IMG/VR virus record: IMGVR_UViG_3300047510_002095
Span: 1 to 31,154 of that record
Length of the DNA: 31,154 bases
Source: a virus
Reading direction: 5' to 3' (one strand)
The notes under the pieces are model-generated. The model did no database searches. It saw only the letters and a program-made list of their open reading frames with translations, and had not been told where the DNA came from. The translations under genes were made by a program, and so were the position numbers. Positions 14,651 to 22,598 of this stretch are shown here, piece by piece. Each line of letters starts with the position of its first letter. The first letter of the stretch is position 1.

Positions 14651-16942
14651 ATGTCTATAAATCCTCTGAATGATATTTCCAAGGTTTATTTGGAGCAGGT
14701 TGCTGCACAACAACTTGATGAAGTTTCTGCTGACCTTGCCCTAAAGGCATCAAAGGAAGCAGGAAAAAGAGCTGGTGTTCTTGCTGGATTAAGTGGTGGA
14801 GATCCTAAAGTAGCAGCGAAAGCAAGAAAAAAGAGAGTACAAGCAGAGAGACTTTACAGTAAGCAAGCAAAGAAAAGAGTTGTTAATGTTACTCCAATTA
14901 AAGAGGAGGAATCGGAATTTGAAATTGAAGAGGGTATGACTCTCAAAGATTATAAGAAAAAGCGTAGTGCTCTTAAGCAGAAAGAAAAGAGAGCATCGGA
15001 TAAGATTTCTCCTGGACGTAGAGCAGGTATTCATGCAGACAAAGCATCTCCTGAAAGAGCAGCAAGACATCGTGCAAATGTAGATCCTGATTATGATCGT
15101 GATGATGAGAGTGATATGTATCCTGGTGGTAAGTTAAAGAATCCTAAGAAGATTCGTAAAGCAAAAGCACTTGGAGAACTTGGCGAGTCTTCAGTTCCCG
15201 GCAAACCAGCAGAAAAACTTGGTGCAGTAACTGCTATTCCTAAAGCAGAAAGAGATGCTGCAAGAGAAAGATTACTTGCTAAAGCAAAGGCTATGAGAGA
15301 AAAGAATCTCACTAAAGAAGCACTTGATCCTGTAGGACATGAAGATGCTGATGTTGATAATGACGGTAAGAAGAATACAAATGCTGATAAGTATCTTCTA
15401 AAGCGTAGAAAGGCAATTGGTAAGGCAATCTCAACTCACGAAGCAAAAGAAGTGAAGAGATGGTGGGATGATGATGGAGATGGAAAAGGGTATGAGGAAG
15501 GAGAAGTTTCTGGTAAGTTTAAGAAAAAGAAAAAGACAGTAAAGGAAGGATTCTCAAATTGGAGACAGGATCTTATTGAAGTTGCAGATCTTATTGATAA
15601 GGAAGAGAATGAAAAGGAAATTACCGAAAAGAAAGTAAAGAACAAGATTAAGATTAATCCAAGTATGGGTGAAGCCGTAGAAAATCTTGGTGGAACTCTT
15701 CTTGAAATGGTAGAGATTGACGAAGTAGATTATATTGTTGAGAGTGTATATGATGAACTTCTGGAAGAAGGTTATGAAGAAGATGATATTGAAGAGGCAA
15801 TTGAATATGCATTAACTGAAGCAAAAGTTACTTTTGGGCACGATACATCTACTGGTGGTACTGAAAAGAAAAAGGAAGGTCTTTTAAGTGTTGCTAGAAA
15901 GAAACTCTCTGGTCTTAAGAAATCTGCAAAACAAGCAGTAGCAACTGGAGCAAGAAAGGTTGCTAAAGGTGCATTAGGTGTTGCTCGTAAAATGGAAGGT
16001 GGAGATAAAACTCCAAGTGCAGCACATACTGGAACAAGAAAGGCATCAACCTATCGTGGTGCTGGTGCAGGACAAAAAGAAAAAGTAAGCAGTGGTTCAT
16101 ACAAAGGACCTGAAAAGAAAACTGCAGAAAAACCTGCTGATCCTTGGGAAGGTAGTGCAACAACTCCAGCAAAACCAAAACCAAAACCAAAAGCAAAGGC
16201 ACCTGCAGCAAAAGCAAAGACCACTAAAGTAAGTGGTGGAACTGCTAAACCACCTGCAAAAAGAAAAAGATCCAGTAAGTTAGATGATCTTCTTGCAAGT
16301 GTAAGAAGTGAAGAGGTTCAGATTGATGAGAAAGTTTTAACTGCTGCTGAAACTAAAAAGAAAGAGGAACTTGTTAAGTCTATGAAGAAGAGTTCATCGG
16401 ACTTTGAGGCAAGATATCCTGGTCGTGGTAAAGAAGTGATGTATGCTACTGCAACTAAAATTGCAAAGAAAGTAGCAGAGCAAGCACTTGAGATGCAACC
16501 AAAAACTTCAGAGCAACCAGACCAACAGAAAAAAAAAGTCCAACAACAACAAGATAGAATGAGGCAGCAAGAAGTTCAAATTCTGCAAAGAAAACTTCAG
16601 GCACTCAGATCAGCACCTAAAGGAACTGATCCTTCTATTACTGCTGGATATGAACCAGAAGGTGAATTGGTTGATGAGAGAACTAGATACGCAAAAGAGA
16701 CTGAAAAGAATTTTAGAACTGGTCGTCCATCTGTAGAAGGTGGTGATCCTAAAGTTGCTGCAAGAAATAAAGCACCATTCAAATATGGTGGATCCAGACA
16801 AGCACCTAAAGTTCGTGGAGAAAAACCACCTGTCTCTGGAGCTCCTGGATCTGGGAGACAAAACCCAGCACATATTGTTGCTGTTCGCAAGGCAAATGCT
16901 GAGAGAGCAAAACAAAATAGAGTCGGTTCAAGGTTTGATTGA
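14651..16942 (+). CDS. Large Lys/Ala-rich virion-type protein, 763 aa
   Basis: The N-terminus MSINPLNDISKVYLEQVAAQ is a recurrent start of cyanophage structural proteins. The protein is strongly basic and low in complexity, with modules in order: K/R-rich 50-170; a Ca2+-loop-like DADVDNDG at 232-239; WWDDDGDGKGYEEGE at 271-285, another acidic EF-hand-like loop; a helical module EVDYIVESVYDELLEEGYEE near 358-390, shared with the 271-aa protein; a Pro/Lys/Ala tract (about 500-540); K-S-S-S-D-F-E-A-R-Y-P-G-R-G-K-E-V-M-Y (about 577-595); and a Gln-rich coiled coil (about 622-655). G-G-D-P-K-V-A-A appears twice (about 49-56 and 697-704). An internal head protein is the likely role. Confidence 0.75.
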   Translation: MSINPLNDISKVYLEQVAAQQLDEVSADLALKASKEAGKRAGVLAGLSGGDPKVAAKARKKRVQAERLYSKQAKKRVVNVTPIKEEESEFEIEEGMTLKDYKKKRSALKQKEKRASDKISPGRRAGIHADKASPERAARHRANVDPDYDRDDESDMYPGGKLKNPKKIRKAKALGELGESSVPGKPAEKLGAVTAIPKAERDAARERLLAKAKAMREKNLTKEALDPVGHEDADVDNDGKKNTNADKYLLKRRKAIGKAISTHEAKEVKRWWDDDGDGKGYEEGEVSGKFKKKKKTVKEGFSNWRQDLIEVADLIDKEENEKEITEKKVKNKIKINPSMGEAVENLGGTLLEMVEIDEVDYIVESVYDELLEEGYEEDDIEEAIEYALTEAKVTFGHDTSTGGTEKKKEGLLSVARKKLSGLKKSAKQAVATGARKVAKGALGVARKMEGGDKTPSAAHTGTRKASTYRGAGAGQKEKVSSGSYKGPEKKTAEKPADPWEGSATTPAKPKPKPKAKAPAAKAKTTKVSGGTAKPPAKRKRSSKLDDLLASVRSEEVQIDEKVLTAAETKKKEELVKSMKKSSSDFEARYPGRGKEVMYATATKIAKKVAEQALEMQPKTSEQPDQQKKKVQQQQDRMRQQEVQILQRKLQALRSAPKGTDPSITAGYEPEGELVDERTRYAKETEKNFRTGRPSVEGGDPKVAARNKAPFKYGGSRQAPKVRGEKPPVSGAPGSGRQNPAHIVAVRKANAERAKQNRVGSRFD

Positions 16943-16978
16943 TCTAAATAAGAAAGGATAAACCATAAGGAGGTTATT

Positions 16979-17164
16979 ATGTCTTTAGCAGCACTTATTG
17001 CTTTTTACAACGCAAATCAAGCGGCAATTCTCACCGTTCTTCTAGTCATTTCAGAGTTTCTTGGTGCTAATCCAAAGATCAAGGCAAACGGATTTGTTTC
17101 ATTTATTATTGAACAAGTTCGTGCTAGGGCAATTGCTGGTGGAGCCAAAGATCCAACTCCTTGA
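16979..17164 (+). CDS. Small membrane protein, 61 aa
   Basis: ATG 16979 follows a very strong Shine-Dalgarno (AAGGAGG) with seven-base spacing. A hydrophobic segment (residues about 14-28, QAAILTVLLVISEFLG) forms one membrane span, followed by a short basic tail. A weak late-box variant TCTAAATA lies at 16943-16950. It ends just before a terminator, so it makes a short, highly translated message. Holin-like size and topology are possible, but a single span and no lysis neighbour make this a guess. Confidence 0.75.
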   Translation: MSLAALIAFYNANQAAILTVLLVISEFLGANPKIKANGFVSFIIEQVRARAIAGGAKDPTP

Positions 17165-17185
17165 TATTACTTCACAAAATTATAG

Positions 17186-17217
17186 AGAGACCTCAAATTT
17201 GGGGTCTCTATTTTTTA
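17186..17217 (+). terminator. Terminator fused to a late promoter
   Basis: AGAGACC (17186-17192) pairs with GGTCTCT (17203-17209), followed by a run of T that ends in TATAAATA. Confidence 0.88.
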
Positions 17218-17223
17218 TAAATA
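17216..17223 (+). promoter_or_regulatory. Late promoter TATAAATA
   Basis: Perfect late box overlapping the terminator T-tract, 33 bases before ATG 17257. Same terminator/late-promoter junction as at 11598. Confidence 0.8.
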
Positions 17224-17256
17224 TTTCTACGAAACAAATTAGTAAAGGTAACAAGA

Positions 17257-18027
17257 ATGGCACTCTGGGGAAACAATGACAACATAGGATCTGGAGGCAC
17301 AGTATCTCTTAATCTTGTCGGAAGTGATTGGATTGTAACAGGATCCGGTACCACTTTTGGACAAGTTGGTGCAGCTGCAACTGGTAACGTAATTAGATTT
17401 GGTATTCGCGGTAATGGCGGAACCTACTATGGAGATTCTGTAATTGTTGGTATTGCAAGTACAACACAATTGACAATTGATTCCACTGCGGGATTAAGCA
17501 CAACTGGAATCTCTGGAACAAGTTTTTATATTAGCGAACTTCCCAAGTATACAGTTCTTGATAGTTCATATAGTAATGCTAATGATAGTGCCCCAACCAC
17601 TACAACTCTTAATGTCACAGGAACAGCAACTACGAATGCTGGAGTAGGAACTGATATTATTCCTGTTATTGCTCCATCTGGTGTGATTGTTGGTGACTTA
17701 CTTGTAAATGGTGCAAGTAATATTGCCATTTCTGTTATTGGATCTACAACAATTTCTCTTGGATCTACAATTTCTGTTGGAATTGCTACTGGTGCAACTC
17801 TTTCGTTTAAGAGATATGTTGATGGATATGATAAGCAAGTTTATGGAATTTCTACTTCATCTGAATATGTTGCAATTGGATATAGTGGATACGCTCACGC
17901 TGGTTGGGTAGGCGTTACTACATATGTCGATTGTGACGGGAACTTTAGGGTGAAGACAGAAACTCTTGTTGCGATGTCTGGAATTAGTACTGGTTCTGAT
18001 GGGATTCTTTATCCAACTGGTGTTTGA
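17257..18027 (+). CDS. Beta-rich virion structural protein, 256 aa
   Basis: It begins MALWGNNDNIGSGGTVSLNL and is rich in Gly, Thr, Ser and Val with many short strands, typical of capsid-decoration or tail structural proteins. The C-terminal section Y-A-H-A-G-W-V-G-V-T...FRVKTETLVAMSGI is shared, in my recollection, by the MALWG-type structural proteins of T4-like cyanophages. There is no enzyme motif. It has its own perfect late promoter and a likely AAAGG ribosome site 12 bases upstream. Confidence 0.75.
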   Translation: MALWGNNDNIGSGGTVSLNLVGSDWIVTGSGTTFGQVGAAATGNVIRFGIRGNGGTYYGDSVIVGIASTTQLTIDSTAGLSTTGISGTSFYISELPKYTVLDSSYSNANDSAPTTTTLNVTGTATTNAGVGTDIIPVIAPSGVIVGDLLVNGASNIAISVIGSTTISLGSTISVGIATGATLSFKRYVDGYDKQVYGISTSSEYVAIGYSGYAHAGWVGVTTYVDCDGNFRVKTETLVAMSGISTGSDGILYPTGV

Positions 18028-18034
18028 TTAACTT

Positions 18035-18427
18035 ATGATCTTTAATGAACTGAATGAGGACAATTTCCTCTTGTTTGCTATTAAACACTATGAAAATCCT
18101 CAAGCAGTCACCAAGGAAGACTTTGATAAGGATTTAAATCATTTTAAGTATATTAAAAGATTATTGAAAAGATATAAAAATACAGGTGAATTAAAAACTC
18201 ACCTTCTTTTAAATCATTTTATTATTCTTTATAATATATTTGGAGAAGCCACAACTCCGATGTTATTTTTTAAAATTGAAAAGGAATTGTGGTCTTCTAT
18301 GAAAAGTTTTGTTATTTTTCTCAACAGACTTCCTGAGTATCCAAAATCTGGTATTCACAATATACAAGTTGATCTTTATTGTCTAGAAGAACTATACAAA
18401 ATCTACAATGGAAAAGAAGAAGATTGA
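18035..18427 (+). CDS. Conserved phage protein, 130 aa
   Basis: It starts at ATG 18035, seven bases after the previous stop. It is predicted all-helical, with hydrophobic helices and Lys-rich segments (FKYIKRLLKRYKNTGELKTH), and has no membrane or enzyme motif. Proteins of this type are common in T4-like phages immediately downstream of structural genes. It overlaps the next gene by 20 bases. Function unknown. Confidence 0.75.
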   Translation: MIFNELNEDNFLLFAIKHYENPQAVTKEDFDKDLNHFKYIKRLLKRYKNTGELKTHLLLNHFIILYNIFGEATTPMLFFKIEKELWSSMKSFVIFLNRLPEYPKSGIHNIQVDLYCLEELYKIYNGKEED

Positions 18428-18635
18428 TAAAATTATTGAGGCATTTCGTAATTATAGAAATCTGAAAGAAGAGGGAATGGTTGTAGGTACTGGTGGATTT
18501 ACTGGTGCCTCTGACCCTAAAGGGCCTACCGCAGGGTTTGATCCTTTGTTGGGAAAGAAGAAGAAGGATGGAACGGTAGATTTTAGAAGACTTTCACCCC
18601 CTTATAGGAAATGGGTGAAATCAATAGATAAATAA
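18408..18635 (+). CDS. Small conserved protein, 75 aa
   Basis: It starts at ATG 18408 inside the end of the preceding gene. A helical start (IDKIIEAFRNYRNLKEE) is followed by a Gly-rich stretch (GTGGFTGASDPKGPTAGFDP) and a basic end (RRLSPPYRKWVKSIDK). The G-x-G-G-F-T-G-x-S...G-P-T-A-G motif is familiar from cyanophage proteins of unknown function near structural genes. No enzyme signature. Confidence 0.75.
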   Translation: MEKKKIDKIIEAFRNYRNLKEEGMVVGTGGFTGASDPKGPTAGFDPLLGKKKKDGTVDFRRLSPPYRKWVKSIDK

Positions 18636-18638
18636 ATA
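18627..18638 (+). promoter_or_regulatory. Overlapping late-promoter boxes GATAAATA/AATAAATA
   Basis: Two overlapping one-base variants of the late box lie at the end of the 75-aa gene, upstream of the 137-aa gene. Exact start is uncertain. Confidence 0.5.
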
Positions 18639-18655
18639 ATTCCAATACTACTTGG

Positions 18656-18693
18656 GTTATTGATTAGTTTAATAGTAGTAAAAAATCAATAAC
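18656..18693 (+). repeat. Perfect 10-bp inverted repeat in the leader of the 137-aa gene
   Basis: GTTATTGATT (18656-18665) pairs with AATCAATAAC (18684-18693) across an 18-base loop. It ends ten bases before ATG 18704 and has no T-tract, so it is a leader hairpin rather than a terminator. Confidence 0.75.
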
Positions 18694-18703
18694 TATAACC
18701 AAA

Positions 18704-19117
18704 ATGTTTAATCCAAATGCATCCGCAGATACTAAAATTGCTGTGTTGGAAGAAAGACTTTCTGCATATGAAATTATGATGAGGAAGATTGACGAAGCAA
18801 TACAGTTAATGGGGAAAACAAATCAGAATATTAGTAAAATGCTTGCAGTTCACGAAGAAAGAATTGAACAGTGTCATAAATCTGACGATTATATTAGTAG
18901 GGTAATTGAAGAACTGAGACTTGAGAATAAAGATCAGCACGAAGTAGTATCAGAAAGAATAGAAAAAATAGAGAATAAATTAGAAGAATTTGTTAAATTT
19001 CGTTGGATTGTAGTTGGTATTTTTGCAGTATGTAGTTTTGCATTTTCACAATCTCATATTGTTGTTGATTTCTTAACTCCGGACGTATCAGAAGTACAAG
19101 TAGAAAAAACTAAATAA
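18704..19117 (+). CDS. Coiled-coil protein with C-terminal membrane anchor (XhlA-like), 137 aa
   Basis: Residues 10-100 form a long charged coiled coil (LEERLSAYEIMMRKIDEAIQ, ISKMLAVHEERIEQ, ...VSERIEKIENKLEEFVKF). A single membrane span follows at about 101-118 (RWIVVGIFAVCSFAF), with a short tail of 20 residues. This is the topology of XhlA/haemolysin-like phage membrane proteins that act with holins, but the family match is by architecture only. No clear Shine-Dalgarno; the leader contains a 10-bp hairpin. Confidence 0.75.
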   Translation: MFNPNASADTKIAVLEERLSAYEIMMRKIDEAIQLMGKTNQNISKMLAVHEERIEQCHKSDDYISRVIEELRLENKDQHEVVSERIEKIENKLEEFVKFRWIVVGIFAVCSFAFSQSHIVVDFLTPDVSEVQVEKTK

Positions 19118-19151
19118 TTGAGTGTTGGCTTTTATGCCAATGAAAACTCAA
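19118..19151 (+). repeat. Stem-loop after the coiled-coil gene
   Basis: TTGAGT (19118-19123) and TTGGC (19125-19129) pair with GCCAA (19136-19140) and ACTCAA (19146-19151). A-rich rather than T-rich sequence follows, so it may be a 3'-end or processing structure. The rest of the interval to 19230 shows no convincing gene. Confidence 0.5.
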
Positions 19152-19230
19152 AAAAAGATTACGCTTTACTCACTACAAAAAACAACAAATTCTGTCATCA
19201 AGTGGACTGGAATAATAACGTCCCTCTGTC

Positions 19231-19258
19231 TTGACAAAACGCGGTAGTCTGGTAGAAT
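19231..19258 (+). promoter_or_regulatory. Early sigma-70-type promoter before primase
   Basis: TTGACA (19231-19236), 16-base spacer, TAGAAT (19253-19258). Start expected near 19265, about 18 bases before the primase ATG. Confidence 0.75.
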
Positions 19259-19282
19259 AGATCAACAGATTAATGTTTGTTT

Positions 19283-20251
19283 ATGGACTTTGTTGATGTA
19301 AAGTACATCAATTTGATATCTTCTCGCTTTAAGAAGTTTAAGAAGGTAAAGAATAATCTTTATAATTTTCGCTGTCCAATTTGTGGCGACTCTCAAAGTA
19401 ATAAAAATAAGGCAAGGGGATATTTGTATCAAGTCAAAAACAATACAAATTTTAAGTGCCATAATTGTGGAATTAATATATCCTTCAATAATTTTCTCAA
19501 GCAAATAGATACTACGATTCATAAACAATATACTTTTGAGAAATTTAAAGAAGGAAATACTGGAAGGAATTTTGCTGTAGGGGAACCAGTATTTAAATTT
19601 GAATCTCCAAAATTTAAACCAAAATTAAATTTACCAAAAGCATCAGAAAATCTTGATGCAAAAGAATATTTGGAAAATAGAAATTTAAATCCTTATAAAT
19701 TCTATTACGCCAATAAATTTAAGGAGTGGACCAACTCTCTCAAAAAAACATTCGACAGTACGGAAAGAGATGAACCAAGGATTATTATTCCTTTGTTCTA
19801 TCAAAATACTCTAGTCGGATTTCAAGGAAGAGCACTTGGTCCAAACAAGATTAAATATATTACTGTGATGCTTGATGACGATGCCCCAAAAATCTATGGT
19901 CTTGATGAAGTCAAAAAAGGTCAAACTGTGTACATCACAGAAGGTCCCTTTGACTCTACATTTATCTCCAATTCAATTGCTTTATGTGGTGCAGATGGTG
20001 ATGTTGCTAAGTGGGGCATTAGCGATCCTGTTTGGATATACGATAACGAACCACGTAATGCAGAAATCCACTCAAGAATCTCCAGAGTTATTGATAGGGG
20101 AGAAAAGGTCGTTATCTGGCCTTCAGCAATAAAAGAAAAGGATATTAATGAGATGATATTATCTGGACTAGACGTTCAGTCTGTGATAGAATTAAATACT
20201 TATTCTGGATTAGAAGCAAAACTTAAATTTACCACCTGGAAAAAAATATGA
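19283..20251 (+). CDS. 61: DNA primase gp61
   Basis: This is a 322-aa DnaG-type primase that makes RNA primers with the gp41 helicase. The zinc-binding cysteines are C31, C34, C59 and C62 (CPICG...FKCHNCG). The Toprim domain shows VYITEGPFDS and, downstream, VWIYDNEP, the acidic residues of the catalytic site. ATG 19283 (MDFVDVKYINLISSRF) fits known gp61 starts; an in-frame TTG six bases earlier is less likely. Stop overlaps nrdA by four bases, so primase and ribonucleotide reductase are coupled. Confidence 0.95.
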   Translation: MDFVDVKYINLISSRFKKFKKVKNNLYNFRCPICGDSQSNKNKARGYLYQVKNNTNFKCHNCGINISFNNFLKQIDTTIHKQYTFEKFKEGNTGRNFAVGEPVFKFESPKFKPKLNLPKASENLDAKEYLENRNLNPYKFYYANKFKEWTNSLKKTFDSTERDEPRIIIPLFYQNTLVGFQGRALGPNKIKYITVMLDDDAPKIYGLDEVKKGQTVYITEGPFDSTFISNSIALCGADGDVAKWGISDPVWIYDNEPRNAEIHSRISRVIDRGEKVVIWPSAIKEKDINEMILSGLDVQSVIELNTYSGLEAKLKFTTWKKI

Positions 20252-22548
20252 GTAACGGAACCAAAGTAGTCAAGAGAAATGGAACAATTGAGTCTCTTGA
20301 CCTTGATAAGATGCACGTAATGGTTGAAGAGGCGTGTAGGGGTCTTGCAGGCGTCTCTGCAAGTCAAGTTGAGATGACCTCTGGTATTCAGTTTTATAAT
20401 GGAATTTCTACACAAGAGATTCAAGAAATTCTAATCCGTAGTGCAAGTGACCTAATTGATTTGGAGCACCCTAATTATCAATTTGTTGCTGCCAGGCTGC
20501 TTCTTTTTGCAGTTCGTAAGCAACTTTATGGAAAAATGAAGGAACTTCCACATCTTGAGCAACACATTTATGTGTGTGTAAATCAAGAAGTTTATGATAA
20601 TGATATTTTCAATAAGTATTCAAAGGAAGAAATTGACAAAGCAAATAGTTTTATAGATCATGATCGTGACTATCTCTTCACTTACGCAGGTCTTCGTCAA
20701 GTAGTTGATAAATATCTGGTTCAGGATAGGAGTGGTGGTGGAGTATATGAAACTCCCCAGTTCATGTATATGATGATTGCTCTGACTATCTTTGCAGAGT
20801 ATCCAAAGGAAACCCGTATGTCATATGTTAAGAGGTACTATGACGCAATCAGCAAGCACAAAATCAACATTCCAACACCCATCATGGCAGGTGTTAGAAC
20901 CCCACTTCGTCAATTTGCATCTTGTGTTCTCGTTGATGTTGATGACACCCTCGATAGTATCTTTAGCAGTGATATGGCTATTGGCAGGTATGTTGCACAG
21001 AGGGCTGGAATCGGCATCAATGCAGGCAGAATTCGTGGTATCAACTCTAAAATCAGAGGTGGAGAGGTACAACACACAGGCGTTGTCCCCTTCCTTAAGA
21101 AGTTTGAGGCAACTGTCCGATGCTGCACTCAGAACGGCATCAGAGGTGGTTCTGCTACAGTTCACTTTCCTATCTGGCACCAAGAAATAGAGGACATTCT
21201 TGTACTCAAAAATAATAAAGGAACGGAAGACAATCGTGTTAGAAAACTTGACTATAGCATTCAAATCAGTAAACTCTTCTACGAAAGATTTATTCAGGAC
21301 GGCGAGATCACTCTGTTCTCTCCGCACGATGTACCTGGACTTTATGATTCTTTCGGAACAGACAAGTTTGACGATCTATACGTTGAATATGAGAACAATT
21401 CGTCCATTTCGAAGAAAACTATCAAGGCGCAAGAACTTATTCTTAATCTCCTCAAAGAACGTGCTGAAACGGGTCGTATCTATATCATGAATATTGACCA
21501 CTGCAATTCTCATAGTTCGTTTAAGGATAAGGTTGAAATGAGTAATCTTTGCCAAGAAATTACTCTTCCAACTTATCCACTTCAACATATTGATGATACG
21601 ACTGGTGAGATTGCTCTGTGTATTCTCTCTGCAATTAATGTTGGTAAAGTAAAATCTGATGAAGAACTTGAAGAACTTTGCGATCTTTCAGTTCGTGGCC
21701 TTGAAGAACTGATTGACTATCAGAAGTATCCTGTGCTTGCAGCAGAGGTCGCTACAAAGGCACGTAGATCCCTTGGAGTGGGATTTATTGGTCTTGCTCA
21801 TTACCTTGCCAAACTTGGATTCAATTATGATTCTCAAGATGCGTGGGATGCAGTTCATGGACTTTCTGAAGCATTTCAGTATTATCTTTTGAAAGCATCT
21901 AATCAACTTGCAAAGGAAAAGGGACATTGTGAATACTTTGGTCGCACCAAGTATGCTGATGGCATTCTTCCTATTGACACATATAAAAAAGACGTAGACG
22001 AAATCTCTTCGGTACAATTACAGCATGATTGGGAATCACTTAGAACATCCATCTTGGCTCACGGTCTCAGGCACTCAACACTGTCCGCACAGATGCCTTC
22101 GGAGAGCAGTTCCGTTGTGTCAAATGCAACCAATGGAATCGAACCTCCTCGTGGGTACTTGTCCATTAAAAAGTCGAAGAAAGGTCCTCTTAAGCAAATT
22201 GTACCCCAGTATCATACTCTTAAGAACAACTATACGTTGCTTTGGGATATGCCTAGCAATCGTGGTTATATCAATATTGTTGCTGTTATGCAAAAATTCT
22301 TCGATCAAGCGATTTCTGGAAACTGGTCGTATAACCCAGAGAATTATGCCGATAATGAAGTTCCTGTTAGCGTAATGGCGCAAGATTTTCTTACCACATA
22401 TAAGTATGGTTGGAAAACTTCCTACTACCAAAACACTTATGATATTAAAACTGATGAGGTAGTAGAAGAACCAAAACAAGATCTTCAATCGCTTCTTGGC
22501 GAACTTTCTGGTGCTGATGAAGGTTCTTGTGACAGTTGTTCCATCTGA
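20248..22548 (+). CDS. nrdA: Ribonucleoside-diphosphate reductase, alpha subunit (class Ia)
   Basis: This is a 766-aa catalytic subunit that reduces NDPs to dNDPs. Visible landmarks: an N-terminal ATP-cone (VVKRNGTIESLDLDKMHVMV), the first redox Cys in QFASCVLVD, the active-site N-L-C-Q-E motif, the partner Cys in ALCILSAINVG, a P-S-E-S-S loop, and a C-terminal C-D-S-C pair (SCDSCSI) for thioredoxin or glutaredoxin exchange. All catalytic residues are intact. It starts at ATGA overlapping primase and is followed 50 bases later by nrdB. Confidence 0.97.
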   Translation: MSNGTKVVKRNGTIESLDLDKMHVMVEEACRGLAGVSASQVEMTSGIQFYNGISTQEIQEILIRSASDLIDLEHPNYQFVAARLLLFAVRKQLYGKMKELPHLEQHIYVCVNQEVYDNDIFNKYSKEEIDKANSFIDHDRDYLFTYAGLRQVVDKYLVQDRSGGGVYETPQFMYMMIALTIFAEYPKETRMSYVKRYYDAISKHKINIPTPIMAGVRTPLRQFASCVLVDVDDTLDSIFSSDMAIGRYVAQRAGIGINAGRIRGINSKIRGGEVQHTGVVPFLKKFEATVRCCTQNGIRGGSATVHFPIWHQEIEDILVLKNNKGTEDNRVRKLDYSIQISKLFYERFIQDGEITLFSPHDVPGLYDSFGTDKFDDLYVEYENNSSISKKTIKAQELILNLLKERAETGRIYIMNIDHCNSHSSFKDKVEMSNLCQEITLPTYPLQHIDDTTGEIALCILSAINVGKVKSDEELEELCDLSVRGLEELIDYQKYPVLAAEVATKARRSLGVGFIGLAHYLAKLGFNYDSQDAWDAVHGLSEAFQYYLLKASNQLAKEKGHCEYFGRTKYADGILPIDTYKKDVDEISSVQLQHDWESLRTSILAHGLRHSTLSAQMPSESSSVVSNATNGIEPPRGYLSIKKSKKGPLKQIVPQYHTLKNNYTLLWDMPSNRGYINIVAVMQKFFDQAISGNWSYNPENYADNEVPVSVMAQDFLTTYKYGWKTSYYQNTYDIKTDEVVEEPKQDLQSLLGELSGADEGSCDSCSI

Positions 22549-22598
22549 GAAATCCCAAATAATTTTAATGTTAAATAATCTAGTGAAGAGAGGCGAGT

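Noticed and set aside
16597-16915. Two minus-strand ORFs (97 and 101 codons)
   Set aside because: Complement of the low-complexity Lys/Gln/Gly-rich gene. Serine/Cys-rich translations are artefacts of that composition.
19134-19247. 37-codon ORF before primase
   Set aside because: It runs through the -35 of the primase promoter and a stem-loop, has no ribosome site and no recognisable motif.
20821-21327. 168-codon ORF on the minus strand
   Set aside because: Lies wholly within nrdA, which has all catalytic motifs. No promoter or ribosome site and no recognisable protein motif.
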